DNA of 64,000 nt, taken from the NCBI GenBank assembly GCA_963814985.1, contig CAWFFV010000009.1, positions 172,025-236,024 on the forward strand, given 5' to 3'. Made by a program: the position numbers and the translations under genes. The notes beneath the pieces were generated by a model. The model was not told the DNA's origin and made no database searches. It was given only the letters and a program-made list of their open reading frames with translations. Positions 1 through 8,075 of the stretch are shown one piece after another. Origin of the DNA: CAWFFV01 sp963814985. GTDB lineage: Bacteria > Chloroflexota > Ktedonobacteria > Ktedonobacterales > Ktedonobacteraceae. How positions within the stretch are numbered: the stretch's first letter is position 1; the number at the start of each line of letters is the position of its first letter.

Positions 1-1079
1 TGCTCTTTTCGCTCTTCGGCGGCGTGCTGGCAGATAAATTACCCAAGCGCAAAGTACTGCTCTTTACACAATCATTTGCTATGCTTCAGGCTGCGGTACT
101 CTGGCTATTGGTTGCCAGCGGAACAGTACAGCTCTGGCACGTATTCTTACTAGCAACATTACTCGGTATCACCAACTCCATTGATATGCCAACACGTCAG
201 GCCTTCGTGGTCGAAATGGTCGGACGCGAAGATCTGGCAAATGCTATTGCTCTCAACTCATCACTGTTTAATATGGCACGTATCCTTGGTCCAGGCCTCG
301 GTGGACTTATTATCGCCTGGCTGGGAGAAGCACCACTGTTCTTACTAAACGCACTGAGTTTTATTCCAGTGATCATTGGACTGGCAATGATTGACCTATC
401 TGGCCTGCATGCACAGGTCAAGCACAAAGGAGAACAGAATGTTACACCCAAACAAAGTACAATACAAAGTCTGCGTGAAGGGCTTACTTATGTTGCCAGG
501 ACACCTTCTGTTCTCCTGATCATAACAGTCATTGGTACCGTCTCATTATTTGGTATTAACTTCAATATCGTGCTTCCACTTTTTGCCACAGAAGTCTTAC
601 ATGCTGGACCTGTTGGATTTGGCTTCATCTCTTCGGCCATCGGTCTCGGTTCGCTCATATCCGCATTATGGCTGGCATGGCGCAACGCAAAGCCAAACAT
701 CGCCCGTATGCTAATGAGCGCAATATTCTTCTGTGTACTTGAGGCACTCTTTGCTATCTCACCCTGGTACTTCCTATCGCTTATACTCATAGCCAGCGTA
801 GGCTTTGCCCAGATTGCCTTCTCAGCAATAGCCAACACGACCCTTCAGACAGTAGCGCCTGATCACTTGCGTGGCAGAATCATGAGCGTCTATATGTTAG
901 TGTTCGCTGGCAGCATTCCTTTAGGAAATCTCTTCACCGGTGGGCTGGCACACCTGTTTGGTGCTCCTATCACATTACTAATAGAGGCCGGACTCAGTTT
1001 TATAGCTGCTACTACCGGGTGGCTGCTACGTGCTTCAGCGGAGAAAAGTATTGAACAAGCCACATCTCTTAGCGAATAG
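1..1079 (+). CDS. MFS transporter, 5'-truncated by window edge
   Basis: This is an integral membrane transporter of the major facilitator superfamily, closest in look to the MFS_3/EntS-like exporters. The reading frame is open from the first bases, so the gene begins upstream of the window. The first visible residues carry the MFS loop 2-3 signature (GGVLADKLPKRK), which means only the first two helices or so are missing. About nine hydrophobic segments follow. A second copy of the loop signature type is seen near LRGRIMSVYML. The substrate cannot be told from sequence. It overlaps the next gene by about 30 bases, so the two are probably cotranscribed. Confidence 0.85.
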   Translation, partial: LFSLFGGVLADKLPKRKVLLFTQSFAMLQAAVLWLLVASGTVQLWHVFLLATLLGITNSIDMPTRQAFVVEMVGREDLANAIALNSSLFNMARILGPGLGGLIIAWLGEAPLFLLNALSFIPVIIGLAMIDLSGLHAQVKHKGEQNVTPKQSTIQSLREGLTYVARTPSVLLIITVIGTVSLFGINFNIVLPLFATEVLHAGPVGFGFISSAIGLGSLISALWLAWRNAKPNIARMLMSAIFFCVLEALFAISPWYFLSLILIASVGFAQIAFSAIANTTLQTVAPDHLRGRIMSVYMLVFAGSIPLGNLFTGGLAHLFGAPITLLIEAGLSFIAATTGWLLRASAEKSIEQATSLSE

Positions 1080-1821
1080 TTGGTGTGCCTATCCACTTAC
1101 CATTGCCGATCAACAGCAGCATATTGAGCATAGTGAGAAACTACTTAGTCTCATTGAGCCAGGTGATCTTCCAATACTCTACTGGTCTGTGGCAGAACGA
1201 GCAGGGCTGGTGCTGGGATATTCACAAAAGCACACCATTCTTAACCCGGTAGCGCTGGCAGACCAGTCAATACCGATCTATCATCGGCGCGCTGGTGGTA
1301 CAGCGGTTCTAGTAGGCCCACACCTGCTCAGCCTGGATGTCGTATTACCAGCCGGACATCCTTTGATCCTGGCGGATATAGTAGAATCATACCGTTGGTT
1401 GGGTGACGCATGGGTCGCTACACTCCTTCAAATAGGAGTACAGACACGTGTCGTTTCACCCGCTGAGGCACACGCACAACGCACCCGGCTTAAACAACCT
1501 GAGACACGTGTCGATGAATCTCTCCTGAGCCGCGCCTGCTATGGCACGCTTTCACCCTATGAAGTTGTGGTAGGACAACGCAAAATCGTGGGATTTGATA
1601 TGATTCGTCGGCGCGTGGGAAGTCTCTTGCAAGCAGGAGTATTACTCCATTGGGACACGGTTACACTGGCACAACTGCTTGGTCATACCGACGAAGAACA
1701 GATCCGATTACGCTATGGATTATTGGAACGAGCCGTTGGATTAGATATGCTGACGCCACACGAAATAGGAATAAATGATCTTATAACAGCGTTTGAACAA
1801 GTAATTGCTTCTACGATTTAG
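1051..1821 (+). CDS. Lipoate-protein ligase A family protein
   Basis: The protein (256 residues) has the biotin/lipoate ligase catalytic fold. It shows RRAGGTAVL (about residues 79-87), matching the RRxSGGG substrate-binding loop, and QRKIVGFDMIRRR (about 176-188), with the Lys of the KxxG lipoyl-AMP motif. Family members attach lipoyl, octanoyl or biotinyl groups to carrier proteins; which one applies here is not visible. An in-frame GTG at 1030 is possible. I prefer TTG 1051, because GGAG at about 1040-1043 sits at proper spacing and the overlap with the transporter shrinks to 29 bases. Lipoate function is inferred from the motifs only. Confidence 0.75.
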   Translation: MNKPHLLANSWCAYPLTIADQQQHIEHSEKLLSLIEPGDLPILYWSVAERAGLVLGYSQKHTILNPVALADQSIPIYHRRAGGTAVLVGPHLLSLDVVLPAGHPLILADIVESYRWLGDAWVATLLQIGVQTRVVSPAEAHAQRTRLKQPETRVDESLLSRACYGTLSPYEVVVGQRKIVGFDMIRRRVGSLLQAGVLLHWDTVTLAQLLGHTDEEQIRLRYGLLERAVGLDMLTPHEIGINDLITAFEQVIASTI

Positions 1822-1844
1822 AAATTTCATAGAGAGGTTTTCTT

Positions 1845-2672
1845 ATGGCAGACAAAAATGCATCTGGTGTATTACCAGTAGTAACAACACCTGATTACGA
1901 AGCTATGGTTATTGGTGCTCACCCGGACGATGACGATTTTGGTGTGGCAGCCACCAGTGCCCTCTGGGCCAGACAGGGCAAAAAGATCGTATGGGTGGCG
2001 ATGACGGATGGAACCGAGGGCAGCGATGTACCAAGTCTGATCGATACAGAGTTTATGCTTGCACGCGAACAAGAGCAACGCATGGCCTGCGAAATCTTAG
2101 GTGTACAGGCTGTTGAATTTTTGCGTTTCCCTGATGGGCATCTGACAAATAATGAAACGGCACGTAAAGCTATTGTACGACTGATTCGCCAGTATCGCCC
2201 GCGCGTTATCTTCACACATGATCCGTCCCAGCACTTTTTTGCACCAGATCCAGATGAAAAACCCAACGATACCGCTTATCTCAACCATCCCGATCATCGT
2301 GCAACAGGAAACATCGTCCTCGATGCTATTTTTCCGGCGGTCGGGAATCCTCGTTCATATCGTGAATTGCTGGCAGAGGGCCTACAACCATATAAAGTTC
2401 ATGAGCTTTACCTCTTCTTCACACAACACGAGAATACCTATATAGACGTCACAGAAACGATTGAGTTAAAGGGGAAAGCGTTACAATGCCATATCACACA
2501 GTTTGGACCACAAACCGATATGGTGACACACATTCATAAACGTGCTGCACAGACAGCAAAAGAAGCTAAGGTAAAGAAGAATCTTGATATGCAGTATGCT
2601 GAGGCCTTTCGCCGAATTAAACTACATGTCCCACCTGAGCCAAAGGCAGAAGTATCAGAAGCAGAGCAGTAG
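1845..2672 (+). CDS. PIG-L (LmbE) family deacetylase
   Basis: This is a zinc-dependent N-acetylglucosaminyl-type deacetylase of 275 residues. The metal-binding HPDD motif is at residues 26-29, the MTDGTEG loop at 53-59, and the third ligand in NHPDH at 147-151. Family members deacetylate GlcNAc-linked substrates such as mycothiol or bacillithiol precursors, lipids or antibiotics; the substrate here is unknown. It follows the ligase-like gene by 23 bases with an AGAGAGG ribosome-binding site, so it is probably in the same operon. The C-terminal tail is charged. A hairpin belonging to the dispersed repeat family follows the stop codon. Confidence 0.85.
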   Translation: MADKNASGVLPVVTTPDYEAMVIGAHPDDDDFGVAATSALWARQGKKIVWVAMTDGTEGSDVPSLIDTEFMLAREQEQRMACEILGVQAVEFLRFPDGHLTNNETARKAIVRLIRQYRPRVIFTHDPSQHFFAPDPDEKPNDTAYLNHPDHRATGNIVLDAIFPAVGNPRSYRELLAEGLQPYKVHELYLFFTQHENTYIDVTETIELKGKALQCHITQFGPQTDMVTHIHKRAAQTAKEAKVKKNLDMQYAEAFRRIKLHVPPEPKAEVSEAEQ

Positions 2673-2684
2673 GACTCAAGCCTC

Positions 2685-2719
2685 CTCAGCGCCTTCGGCG
2701 CTGAGGGATCAGGAAAAGT
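2685..2719. repeat. Family-1 palindromic repeat, 3' remnant; likely bidirectional terminator
   Basis: A perfect hairpin CTCAGCGCCTTCGGCGCTGAG lies at 2685-2705, followed by the GGATCAGGAAAA box and a GTAGTTGC end. This is the right-hand third of the element seen complete at 28.9, 31.4, 50.2, 52.5 and 55.0 kb. It sits between two convergent stop codons, so it may terminate transcription from both sides. The left part of the element is absent. Confidence 0.7.
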
Positions 2720-2725
2720 AGTTGC

Positions 2726-3676
2726 TTACTTCGGTGTTACAACGACAGCAAGGCCTCCCCAATACCGCATAAATGTTGCGCGGGCCATGACTTGCATGTT
2801 CAGGCGAGACGAATCGGCCAGATACACAGAATTATTAGTACCACCAATAACCACCAGCAGATGACCACCTGCCCATCGTTGAGGAGGAAATCCTACGATG
2901 ACAGGCCTCCCTTGATTAGCAATTTTGAGTACATCGTCGAGTGAAGGGTTATTGAGATGGATTGCCTGGAAGTTGAAACGTGCCACGGTACGATCAATGC
3001 CAGTGGGCTCCAACAATCCTAGATTGGCGGAAATCGCATGCACACCAGTTTCAACGTTCAAAATATCAGTAATACGATACTTATGACCATAAGCATTGAT
3101 TACCTCAGTCATTGAAGTAGTAGAGCAAGCAGAGTAGGCCCACGTATTATACTCTTGCATAGAGCCATACTGAGCAGGGTCTAACTGGCTAATACGTACC
3201 AGCGCTTTTGATGCTCCTGATAATCCAGAAAATAATGCTGCATTGGAATTTTGGGAATTGGTAGTGGTAGCAGGCGCGGCAGCAACAGCATCGGGGAATG
3301 AGGCAGCGAAGATCAGGCCAGGATTGGGAAGTAGAGTTCTTAGTGACAGGATACCTAAACCGAAAAGGGCCAGCAGAATAAGCATAATGCCCAGCCAGGG
3401 GGTCTGTTCACCAATGCGTGGTCTAAAAATACGTCCCACATTCATCGATGACAATATAGTTTCCCAGGTGCGAGGTTCAGCTTCTACTGTGTAACGGCGT
3501 ACACGCACTTGCTTGTTTGCACTGACACGACGTACTCCGTCATTGCGCCCAGCATAAGATACCCCTCGCGGGTTATGAGGTTCTTGGACATGGGGCTTGG
3601 GAGAAAGTAACAGCCCAGCAAAAGTGACGGTCAGAGCAATAGCAAGGAGCGTGAGCAGGAGAATGATCATTAACAA
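2726..3676 (-). CDS. Membrane-anchored C39-like (papain-fold) peptidase
   Basis: A 316-residue protein with two hydrophobic helices (about residues 3-24 and 93-113) and a C-terminal C39_2-type cysteine-peptidase domain (about 170-315). The catalytic set is visible: Cys184 (in YSACSTT), His272 (GGHLLVV) and Asp288 (LADSS). Bacterial C39-like domains cleave peptides or act as housekeeping extracytoplasmic proteases; the substrate is unknown. The domain would face outside if the second helix is a membrane anchor. The start at 3676 follows a GGAGTTGTTA sequence. A perfect hairpin lies in its leader. Confidence 0.75.
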   Translation of the reverse strand: MLMIILLLTLLAIALTVTFAGLLLSPKPHVQEPHNPRGVSYAGRNDGVRRVSANKQVRVRRYTVEAEPRTWETILSSMNVGRIFRPRIGEQTPWLGIMLILLALFGLGILSLRTLLPNPGLIFAASFPDAVAAAPATTTNSQNSNAALFSGLSGASKALVRISQLDPAQYGSMQEYNTWAYSACSTTSMTEVINAYGHKYRITDILNVETGVHAISANLGLLEPTGIDRTVARFNFQAIHLNNPSLDDVLKIANQGRPVIVGFPPQRWAGGHLLVVIGGTNNSVYLADSSRLNMQVMARATFMRYWGGLAVVVTPK

Positions 3677-3701
3677 CTCCTAAATCCATTTCAATCTCAA
3701 T

Positions 3702-3720
3702 CGAGTAGCGGCGCTACTCG
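3702..3720 (-). promoter_or_regulatory. Hairpin in leader of C39-like peptidase gene
   Basis: CGAGTAGC and GCTACTCG form a perfect 8-bp stem with a 3-base loop, 26 bases upstream of the start codon at 3676. It could be a dyad operator or a 5'-UTR structure. No further evidence of its role is visible. Confidence 0.4.
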
Positions 3721-3930
3721 CCAGAGACGACTTTAGCATACTCATGCCTATGTTGAAAACTATACCATATCGTCTCAACATTCTGCAATACGTCAGGCAC
3801 ATGATGCAAAAAGACACGGCAAGGCTTCACGGTGATACAGGTGACAGAGTAGAAGCTATGGTATATCATATCGGCATACTGGAAAAATCACTGACCTTCA
3901 ACTTTGCCAGTAAGGAGTAACCAACAGTGA

Positions 3931-3983
3931 TTGAAAATGTATGCAAACGTGTCCAAACATATTCCCCTGGCATACATTTTCAA
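3931..3983. mobile_element. Inverted repeat at presumed left end of TnpB element
   Basis: A perfect 14-bp inverted repeat (TTGAAAATGTATGC at 3931-3944 and its complement at 3970-3983) encloses a 25-base loop immediately before the promoter of the small regulator/tnpB pair. Subterminal hairpins of this kind are typical of IS200/IS605-group ends. The exact element boundary is not determined. The rest of the 3677-3930 gap shows only the leader hairpin at 3702 and no gene. Confidence 0.45.
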
Positions 3984-3989
3984 GGTTTC

Positions 3990-4018
3990 TTGACGTGTAT
4001 ACACAAAGACGATATAAT
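3990..4018 (+). promoter_or_regulatory. Strong sigma-70-type promoter with palindromic operator
   Basis: TTGACG (3990-3995) and TATAAT (4013-4018) are separated by exactly 17 bp. A perfect 10-bp palindrome GTGTATACAC (3995-4004) lies in the spacer. The -10 box ends 6 bases before the ATG at 4025, so the transcript would start at or next to the start codon (leaderless mRNA). The palindrome is a natural candidate operator for the ribbon-helix-helix protein encoded directly downstream. Confidence 0.75.
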
Positions 4019-4024
4019 GCATAC

Positions 4025-4204
4025 ATGAAACAAGAGAAACGATACTCAGTACGCTTTCCAGAAAGCGTGCTTGAGGCAATTCAACAAGCAGCACAAGAGG
4101 ATAATCGTTCTGTCAATGGTGAGATTGTCTGGATTGTGCGTACTTATCTGGAAGAACGGAAAGGGAAACGGCGTCGTGTTACTCTGCAAAAAGATCAAGC
4201 TTGA
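4025..4204 (+). CDS. Arc-like ribbon-helix-helix DNA-binding protein
   Basis: A 59-residue protein whose first part (KRYSVRFPESVLEAIQQAAQ) has the strand-helix pattern of Arc/MetJ-type repressors, followed by SVNGEIVWIVRTYLEE as the second helix. The upstream in-frame start would place the promoter inside the gene, so ATG 4025 is chosen. No ribosome-binding site is present, consistent with a leaderless message. The gene overlaps the TnpB start by 29 bases. It is inferred to autoregulate the element. Similar small Arc-like genes precede tnpB in other elements. Confidence 0.75.
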   Translation: MKQEKRYSVRFPESVLEAIQQAAQEDNRSVNGEIVWIVRTYLEERKGKRRRVTLQKDQA

Positions 4205-5348
4205 AGTCAGGAAGCAAGATGCTGCAACCCTTGAGTTTATGCAGGGCAAGTGCAGAGGCCTGTACAACTGGCTGGTCATGCGTTTGCGCAAAGGTGAGAA
4301 GTGGAACGTTGCCGAGCTGAAAAAATCTCTGCAAGAGAGTAAAGCCTTTGATCCGGAGTTAAAGCAGGTCTATGGCAAGCTTTTGGCTGAGGTCTATTAT
4401 CGTCTTGATGGTGCCATGAAAGCCTTTTTCCGGCGTGTTGAAGCAGGAGAAACGCCAGGATTTCCACGAGTGCGTCCGCGCCACTGCTTTTTCACGCTGT
4501 GCTACCCCGCGATGTACATCAAGATACAAGGGAATATCCTCATTTTACCGACAGGTGGAGGTGGCAAACATGGACCCAAACGCTTTCCCAACATCGCAGC
4601 AACGCTCACGGAGATACCCCCTGCTGGCTTTCGTGAAGTGGCAATTAGCTGGGATGCACGCGGCAACTACTCCGCCTCATTCAGTTACCACCGTCGTGAG
4701 CAAGAGCAGCAACCAGGCAATGTCGTGGCCTTTGATTTGGGCATCAAAACCCTGGCAACAGGTGTGAACGAGCAGGGCAGAGTGTATCACGTTGGTGGAT
4801 TTAAAGGTGCCAGGTGGTATAACAAGCAATTAGATACGATCAGATCGAAGCGAGACAAATGTAAGAAGAAGTCTCGTCGCTACATCCATCTGTCGAAGGT
4901 TTACAAGCGCGTTTCGGAGAAGAAGCGCAACAAACAAAGAGACTCTCTGCACAAAGCAAGCCATCTCATCACTCACAAACTGGTTGAGAGAACTGTTGTG
5001 ATCGGTGATTTGAGTCAGAGGCAGATGGTCATGAAAGAGCACAAGGAACGCAACAAGCATCTGAATAGGGCAGTCTTCAATGATTGGGGACTTTCCACCT
5101 TCGTTCAAATGCTTGCTTACAAATGCGTGCTCTACGGGAAAGAACTGGTCTTCCTAGATGAACGCAACACCTCAAAGCAGTGTAGTGGTTGTGGAAACCT
5201 GCAAGCTATGCCATTGTGGAAGAGAACGTATTGTTGCGTAGAATGCGGACTTGTCATGGATCGCGACGAAAACAGCGCGATCAACATTTTGACGAGGTTC
5301 CTTGCTCGGCTAGAGCCACACACTCTCAAAGAGTGCGGTGTACTGTAA
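4176..5348 (+). CDS. tnpB: RNA-guided endonuclease TnpB, IS200/IS605 group
   Basis: With the GTG start at 4176 (AAGGGA upstream, about 10 bases) the protein has 390 residues, typical for TnpB. Visible parts are an N-terminal helical region, RuvC-I with Asp187 (AFDLGIKTLAT), a zinc ribbon with two CxxC pairs (CSGCG and CVECG) and RuvC-III (MDRDENSAINI). The usual RuvC-II Glu is replaced: the site reads VVIGDLS with Gly277. A Glu occurs instead at residue 329, in DERNTSKQCSGCG, the position reported for 'rearranged' TnpB/Fanzor-2-like nucleases. No TnpA transposase lies nearby, so the element is probably non-autonomous. The alternative upstream start at 4071 lies inside the regulator gene. Confidence 0.9.
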   Translation: MLLCKKIKLEVRKQDAATLEFMQGKCRGLYNWLVMRLRKGEKWNVAELKKSLQESKAFDPELKQVYGKLLAEVYYRLDGAMKAFFRRVEAGETPGFPRVRPRHCFFTLCYPAMYIKIQGNILILPTGGGGKHGPKRFPNIAATLTEIPPAGFREVAISWDARGNYSASFSYHRREQEQQPGNVVAFDLGIKTLATGVNEQGRVYHVGGFKGARWYNKQLDTIRSKRDKCKKKSRRYIHLSKVYKRVSEKKRNKQRDSLHKASHLITHKLVERTVVIGDLSQRQMVMKEHKERNKHLNRAVFNDWGLSTFVQMLAYKCVLYGKELVFLDERNTSKQCSGCGNLQAMPLWKRTYCCVECGLVMDRDENSAINILTRFLARLEPHTLKECGVL

Positions 5349-5404
5349 CGTCTTGTCAGGTTGTAGTGCCACTGAGGCACATCTCGCGAGGCAATACAGA
5401 AATT
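5300..5404 (+). ncRNA. Candidate omega RNA (guide RNA) region and right end of TnpB element
   Basis: TnpB guide RNAs normally overlap the 3' end of tnpB and run into the element's right end. Here the stop codon at 5348 is followed by a hairpin GTGCC-ACTGA-GGCAC (5366-5380) and a short TCGCGA palindrome. Position and hairpin fit an omega-RNA scaffold. The boundaries are approximate and inferred from family knowledge; no expression evidence exists. Confidence 0.35.
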
Positions 5405-5442
5405 ACTACGTTTGAATACGTTTTGAAAGGCAGAGACACAAT

Positions 5443-5721
5443 ATGTATGTTTATTATGTTCTGCGCGGTACTCAGGAAGAAAAAGTCGTAGAACTCGATG
5501 GTGACCTGAATGAAGAGCAATATCCAGATGTGGATCTTGGCGATGGTCCAGCTATTATTAATCATTTAGTCAAGAAAATTCGAGCAGAAGGTATTGCTGG
5601 AGAATGGGTAGAATGCGATCTTACAGACTCCTTCTTCGATCAGGAAGACAATTATATTTACTTTAACGGGCGTTGGATGCGCCGCTCAGATGCACCCTGG
5701 CGCAAAGATCGGGACAATTAG
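5443..5721 (+). CDS. Small acidic hypothetical protein
   Basis: A 92-residue soluble protein rich in Asp/Glu, with an aromatic C-terminal part (YIYFNGRWMRR). GAAAGG precedes the ATG by about 12 bases. I recognise no family. It lies between the TnpB element and the asparagine-synthetase-like gene on the same strand, 93 bases upstream of the latter's start, and could be cotranscribed with it. Codon use looks ordinary for the window. Confidence 0.6.
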   Translation: MYVYYVLRGTQEEKVVELDGDLNEEQYPDVDLGDGPAIINHLVKKIRAEGIAGEWVECDLTDSFFDQEDNYIYFNGRWMRRSDAPWRKDRDN

Positions 5722-5814
5722 CACCAGATATTTTCGATAGTGGTTTGCCACCAAAACCTCACTAACCAGGTGGTAAAAACAGAGTTAACATTCATTGGTG
5801 ATAGGAAGAAGCAT

Positions 5815-7411
5815 ATGCCAATACTTGCAGGATGGCTCACTGGTGAACAGGTACCACAGGAAATTATGGAACAGACTCTGATGACAATGAGTGATGTGCT
5901 CGGTCGCCATGGAGGAGAGCCTGCCCGTATGGTAGAACCAGGAGCAGGCTTGCTCGTCTTCTCCGATATGGGCCATGCCATGCAGCGCAACGACGATCCA
6001 CCCATCCTTGATTGGGTTCCAGATCGCCGCACACTGGTATACCGCCGCCCACTCTCGGGAATACACGCACTCTACTACATCACAGACTGGCCCGCTCAGG
6101 GTAATCTTCTCTTTGCCAGCGAAATCAAGGCCCTCCTCGCAGTCGGTGTGCCACGACGCCTGCATCTACCATCTCTCGACGCACTACTACGTTATGGTTT
6201 TATCCCGGCACCCTGGACGGCCTTCAAAGATATCCATGTGGTACCTGCTGGCTCCATTCTACGCTGGCAACGAGCAAAAACAGTGGTAAACCAATCCACA
6301 GATTACCACCTGGACGAACCGCTAACACACACAGATGCACTGGAACAGCTTCAGACACTCCTTAATGACGCGACAACAGGTTTACTTCCCCCGCATGAAC
6401 AACTTGTCGCTTTGACTGGTGGCAACGGTCCCTCTGCTCTCTCTACGGCATTAGCGGCTCAGCATACCCAAACGCCGTTTACAATAGCTTCTCTTGGCTA
6501 TAAGAAGTCCATGAGGGCAAAAGTATGGGAAGATGCGGAGTCTCTTGCTACTGCTTGCCAACGTCCATTTTTAGCGGTTACAGGGGTTGATCAGCCAGAG
6601 TTCTGGATCGCAGCAATTGCCGGGTTGGAATTCCCCCAGCATTGATACCAGACCCCTGGCACTGCACCAACTATTACATACTGCCACAGTAGAGACAGAA
6701 GCACGCGTAGCCATTAGCGGGCTGGGAGCACATCTATTGTCTGGCACACAGGCAAACAAACTTGCAGATCAAACATCAGCAGAGTCGCAAGATATGCTGA
6801 GTTGGTACAGTCAAACGCTCCACACGAAGTCAGGCAAGGGGGGATCTCGACTCTGGTCAAAGGATGCGGCAATATCACTTCAGCAAGAGGAACCCTGGGA
6901 AGATTCTTTACAGGCACGTAAGTTGGCACGACATGCAGCACAGTTTAGTGAGAAGAGGCAGGGATGGTATTATCTTGATCTGCATTTGCGTTTACCAGAT
7001 TATGTGGTAAATATGGCACAACAGTTAGCAATGCAAGAAAGCTTGGCTGTACGCTCACCCTATCTCAATACGCATGTGATGGATATGCTGACTCGTCTCC
7101 CCGCAGTTCTACAGGATGGGACAGCGAAAGATTCGCTTCTCACATTGTTAGCACAGCGCTACATACCAGATAGTGTAGAGACGCAATCCAAACTACCACT
7201 TATTGCCCCCACAGCATCACTTTTCAAAGTTGCGGATTCTGATTTGCTCAGACAGACGCTTTCTACGGAGGCGTTACAGGCTATAGGAATTTTTGATCCA
7301 CTGGTGGTAAAGGGGTTGCTCGAAAAGAAGAGGGATGAGGCGGCTTTGCGGGAACTGCTGTTGGTATTTACGACGCAGTTGTTATGTCAACTTTTTGGGG
7401 CAGGATTGTAG
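5815..7411 (+). pseudogene. Degenerate asparagine-synthetase-like protein, frameshifted
   Basis: Two overlapping open frames (5815-6645, then the other frame to 7411) together match the asparagine synthase layout: an N-terminal glutaminase-like half, then an ATP-pyrophosphatase half. The break is a one-base excess in a run of five C at 6633-6637; removing one C joins LEFP to SIDTRPLALHQ. The start at 5815 has GGAAGAA upstream. Key residues are missing: no Cys follows the initiator Met (MPILAGW), the SGGxDSS loop reads LTGGNGPSALS, and the second loop reads ISGLGAHLLSG. Even with the frame restored it would probably not make asparagine. It could be a repurposed or decaying paralogue. Confidence 0.7.
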
Positions 7412-7425
7412 TACTTGACTCACAT

Positions 7426-8073
7426 TTACGTCAGATCAAACAACCGGCAAAGCCAATCCATGAGTTGTTGAGCACATGGTGCATTCGCATCAAAATAACG
7501 TCTTGTAATAGCCAGACCCATCGGAGAACCTGGTTTTTCCTGCCAGGCAAGCCAGGTATGGAGATGTGCTTTGATTGTATGAGAAGGAGAGAAACGACGC
7601 TCTTGCAACGAAACATCTTGTACAATCTGCTCTGCCATTGTCCAAAGTAAACTGCTCGAATCAGGTATCAGAAAACTAACAAAATCTTCTAGCATACCTG
7701 GAAGCTTATTGTTGGGCATGAGCCAAATACCAACTGTCGGTCGTTTACTCTGTTGGATGATGGTCCCATTAGCATCAGGTTCTAGTGGCACTGAGTCATA
7801 ACCCGCATCGCTCAAAATATTCCGCAAGCATTGCCAGCGAGCAGCAAGATCAATATCAGCATCCACGACTATACCCAGCCGATTCAGTCCAGTTCGTACA
7901 AGTTCAACATCAAGTGTTTCCAGCAGCTTATCAATCCCCTCTTTATTTTTAATCTTAAATCGCTCAGGGATATTATGATGCGTCAACAGACTGTAAAATA
8001 CATGTTCATCATCTTTTCCTTCAACCAACAGATAGTTTTTAGATCCTTCACTACTGGACAGGTCACCATTCAT
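7426..8073 (-). CDS. TOPRIM/DUF3226-family protein, partner of OLD-like ATPase
   Basis: A 215-residue protein with TOPRIM-type acidic motifs: LLVEGKDDEHVF (Glu18, Asp21, Asp22) and LGIVVDADID (Asp71, Asp73). The C-terminal half (HLHTWLAWQEKPGSPMG) fits DUF3226. TOPRIM domains of this kind are metal-dependent nucleases in OLD, Gabija and PARIS systems. ATG 8073 is preferred because GAGGTG lies 8 bases upstream; a TTG at 8079 would overlap the ATPase stop codon. It is translationally coupled to the ATPase gene. A role in phage defence is inferred from the pairing, not shown. Confidence 0.8.
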   Translation of the reverse strand: MNGDLSSSEGSKNYLLVEGKDDEHVFYSLLTHHNIPERFKIKNKEGIDKLLETLDVELVRTGLNRLGIVVDADIDLAARWQCLRNILSDAGYDSVPLEPDANGTIIQQSKRPTVGIWLMPNNKLPGMLEDFVSFLIPDSSSLLWTMAEQIVQDVSLQERRFSPSHTIKAHLHTWLAWQEKPGSPMGLAITRRYFDANAPCAQQLMDWLCRLFDLT

Positions 8074-8075
8074 GT

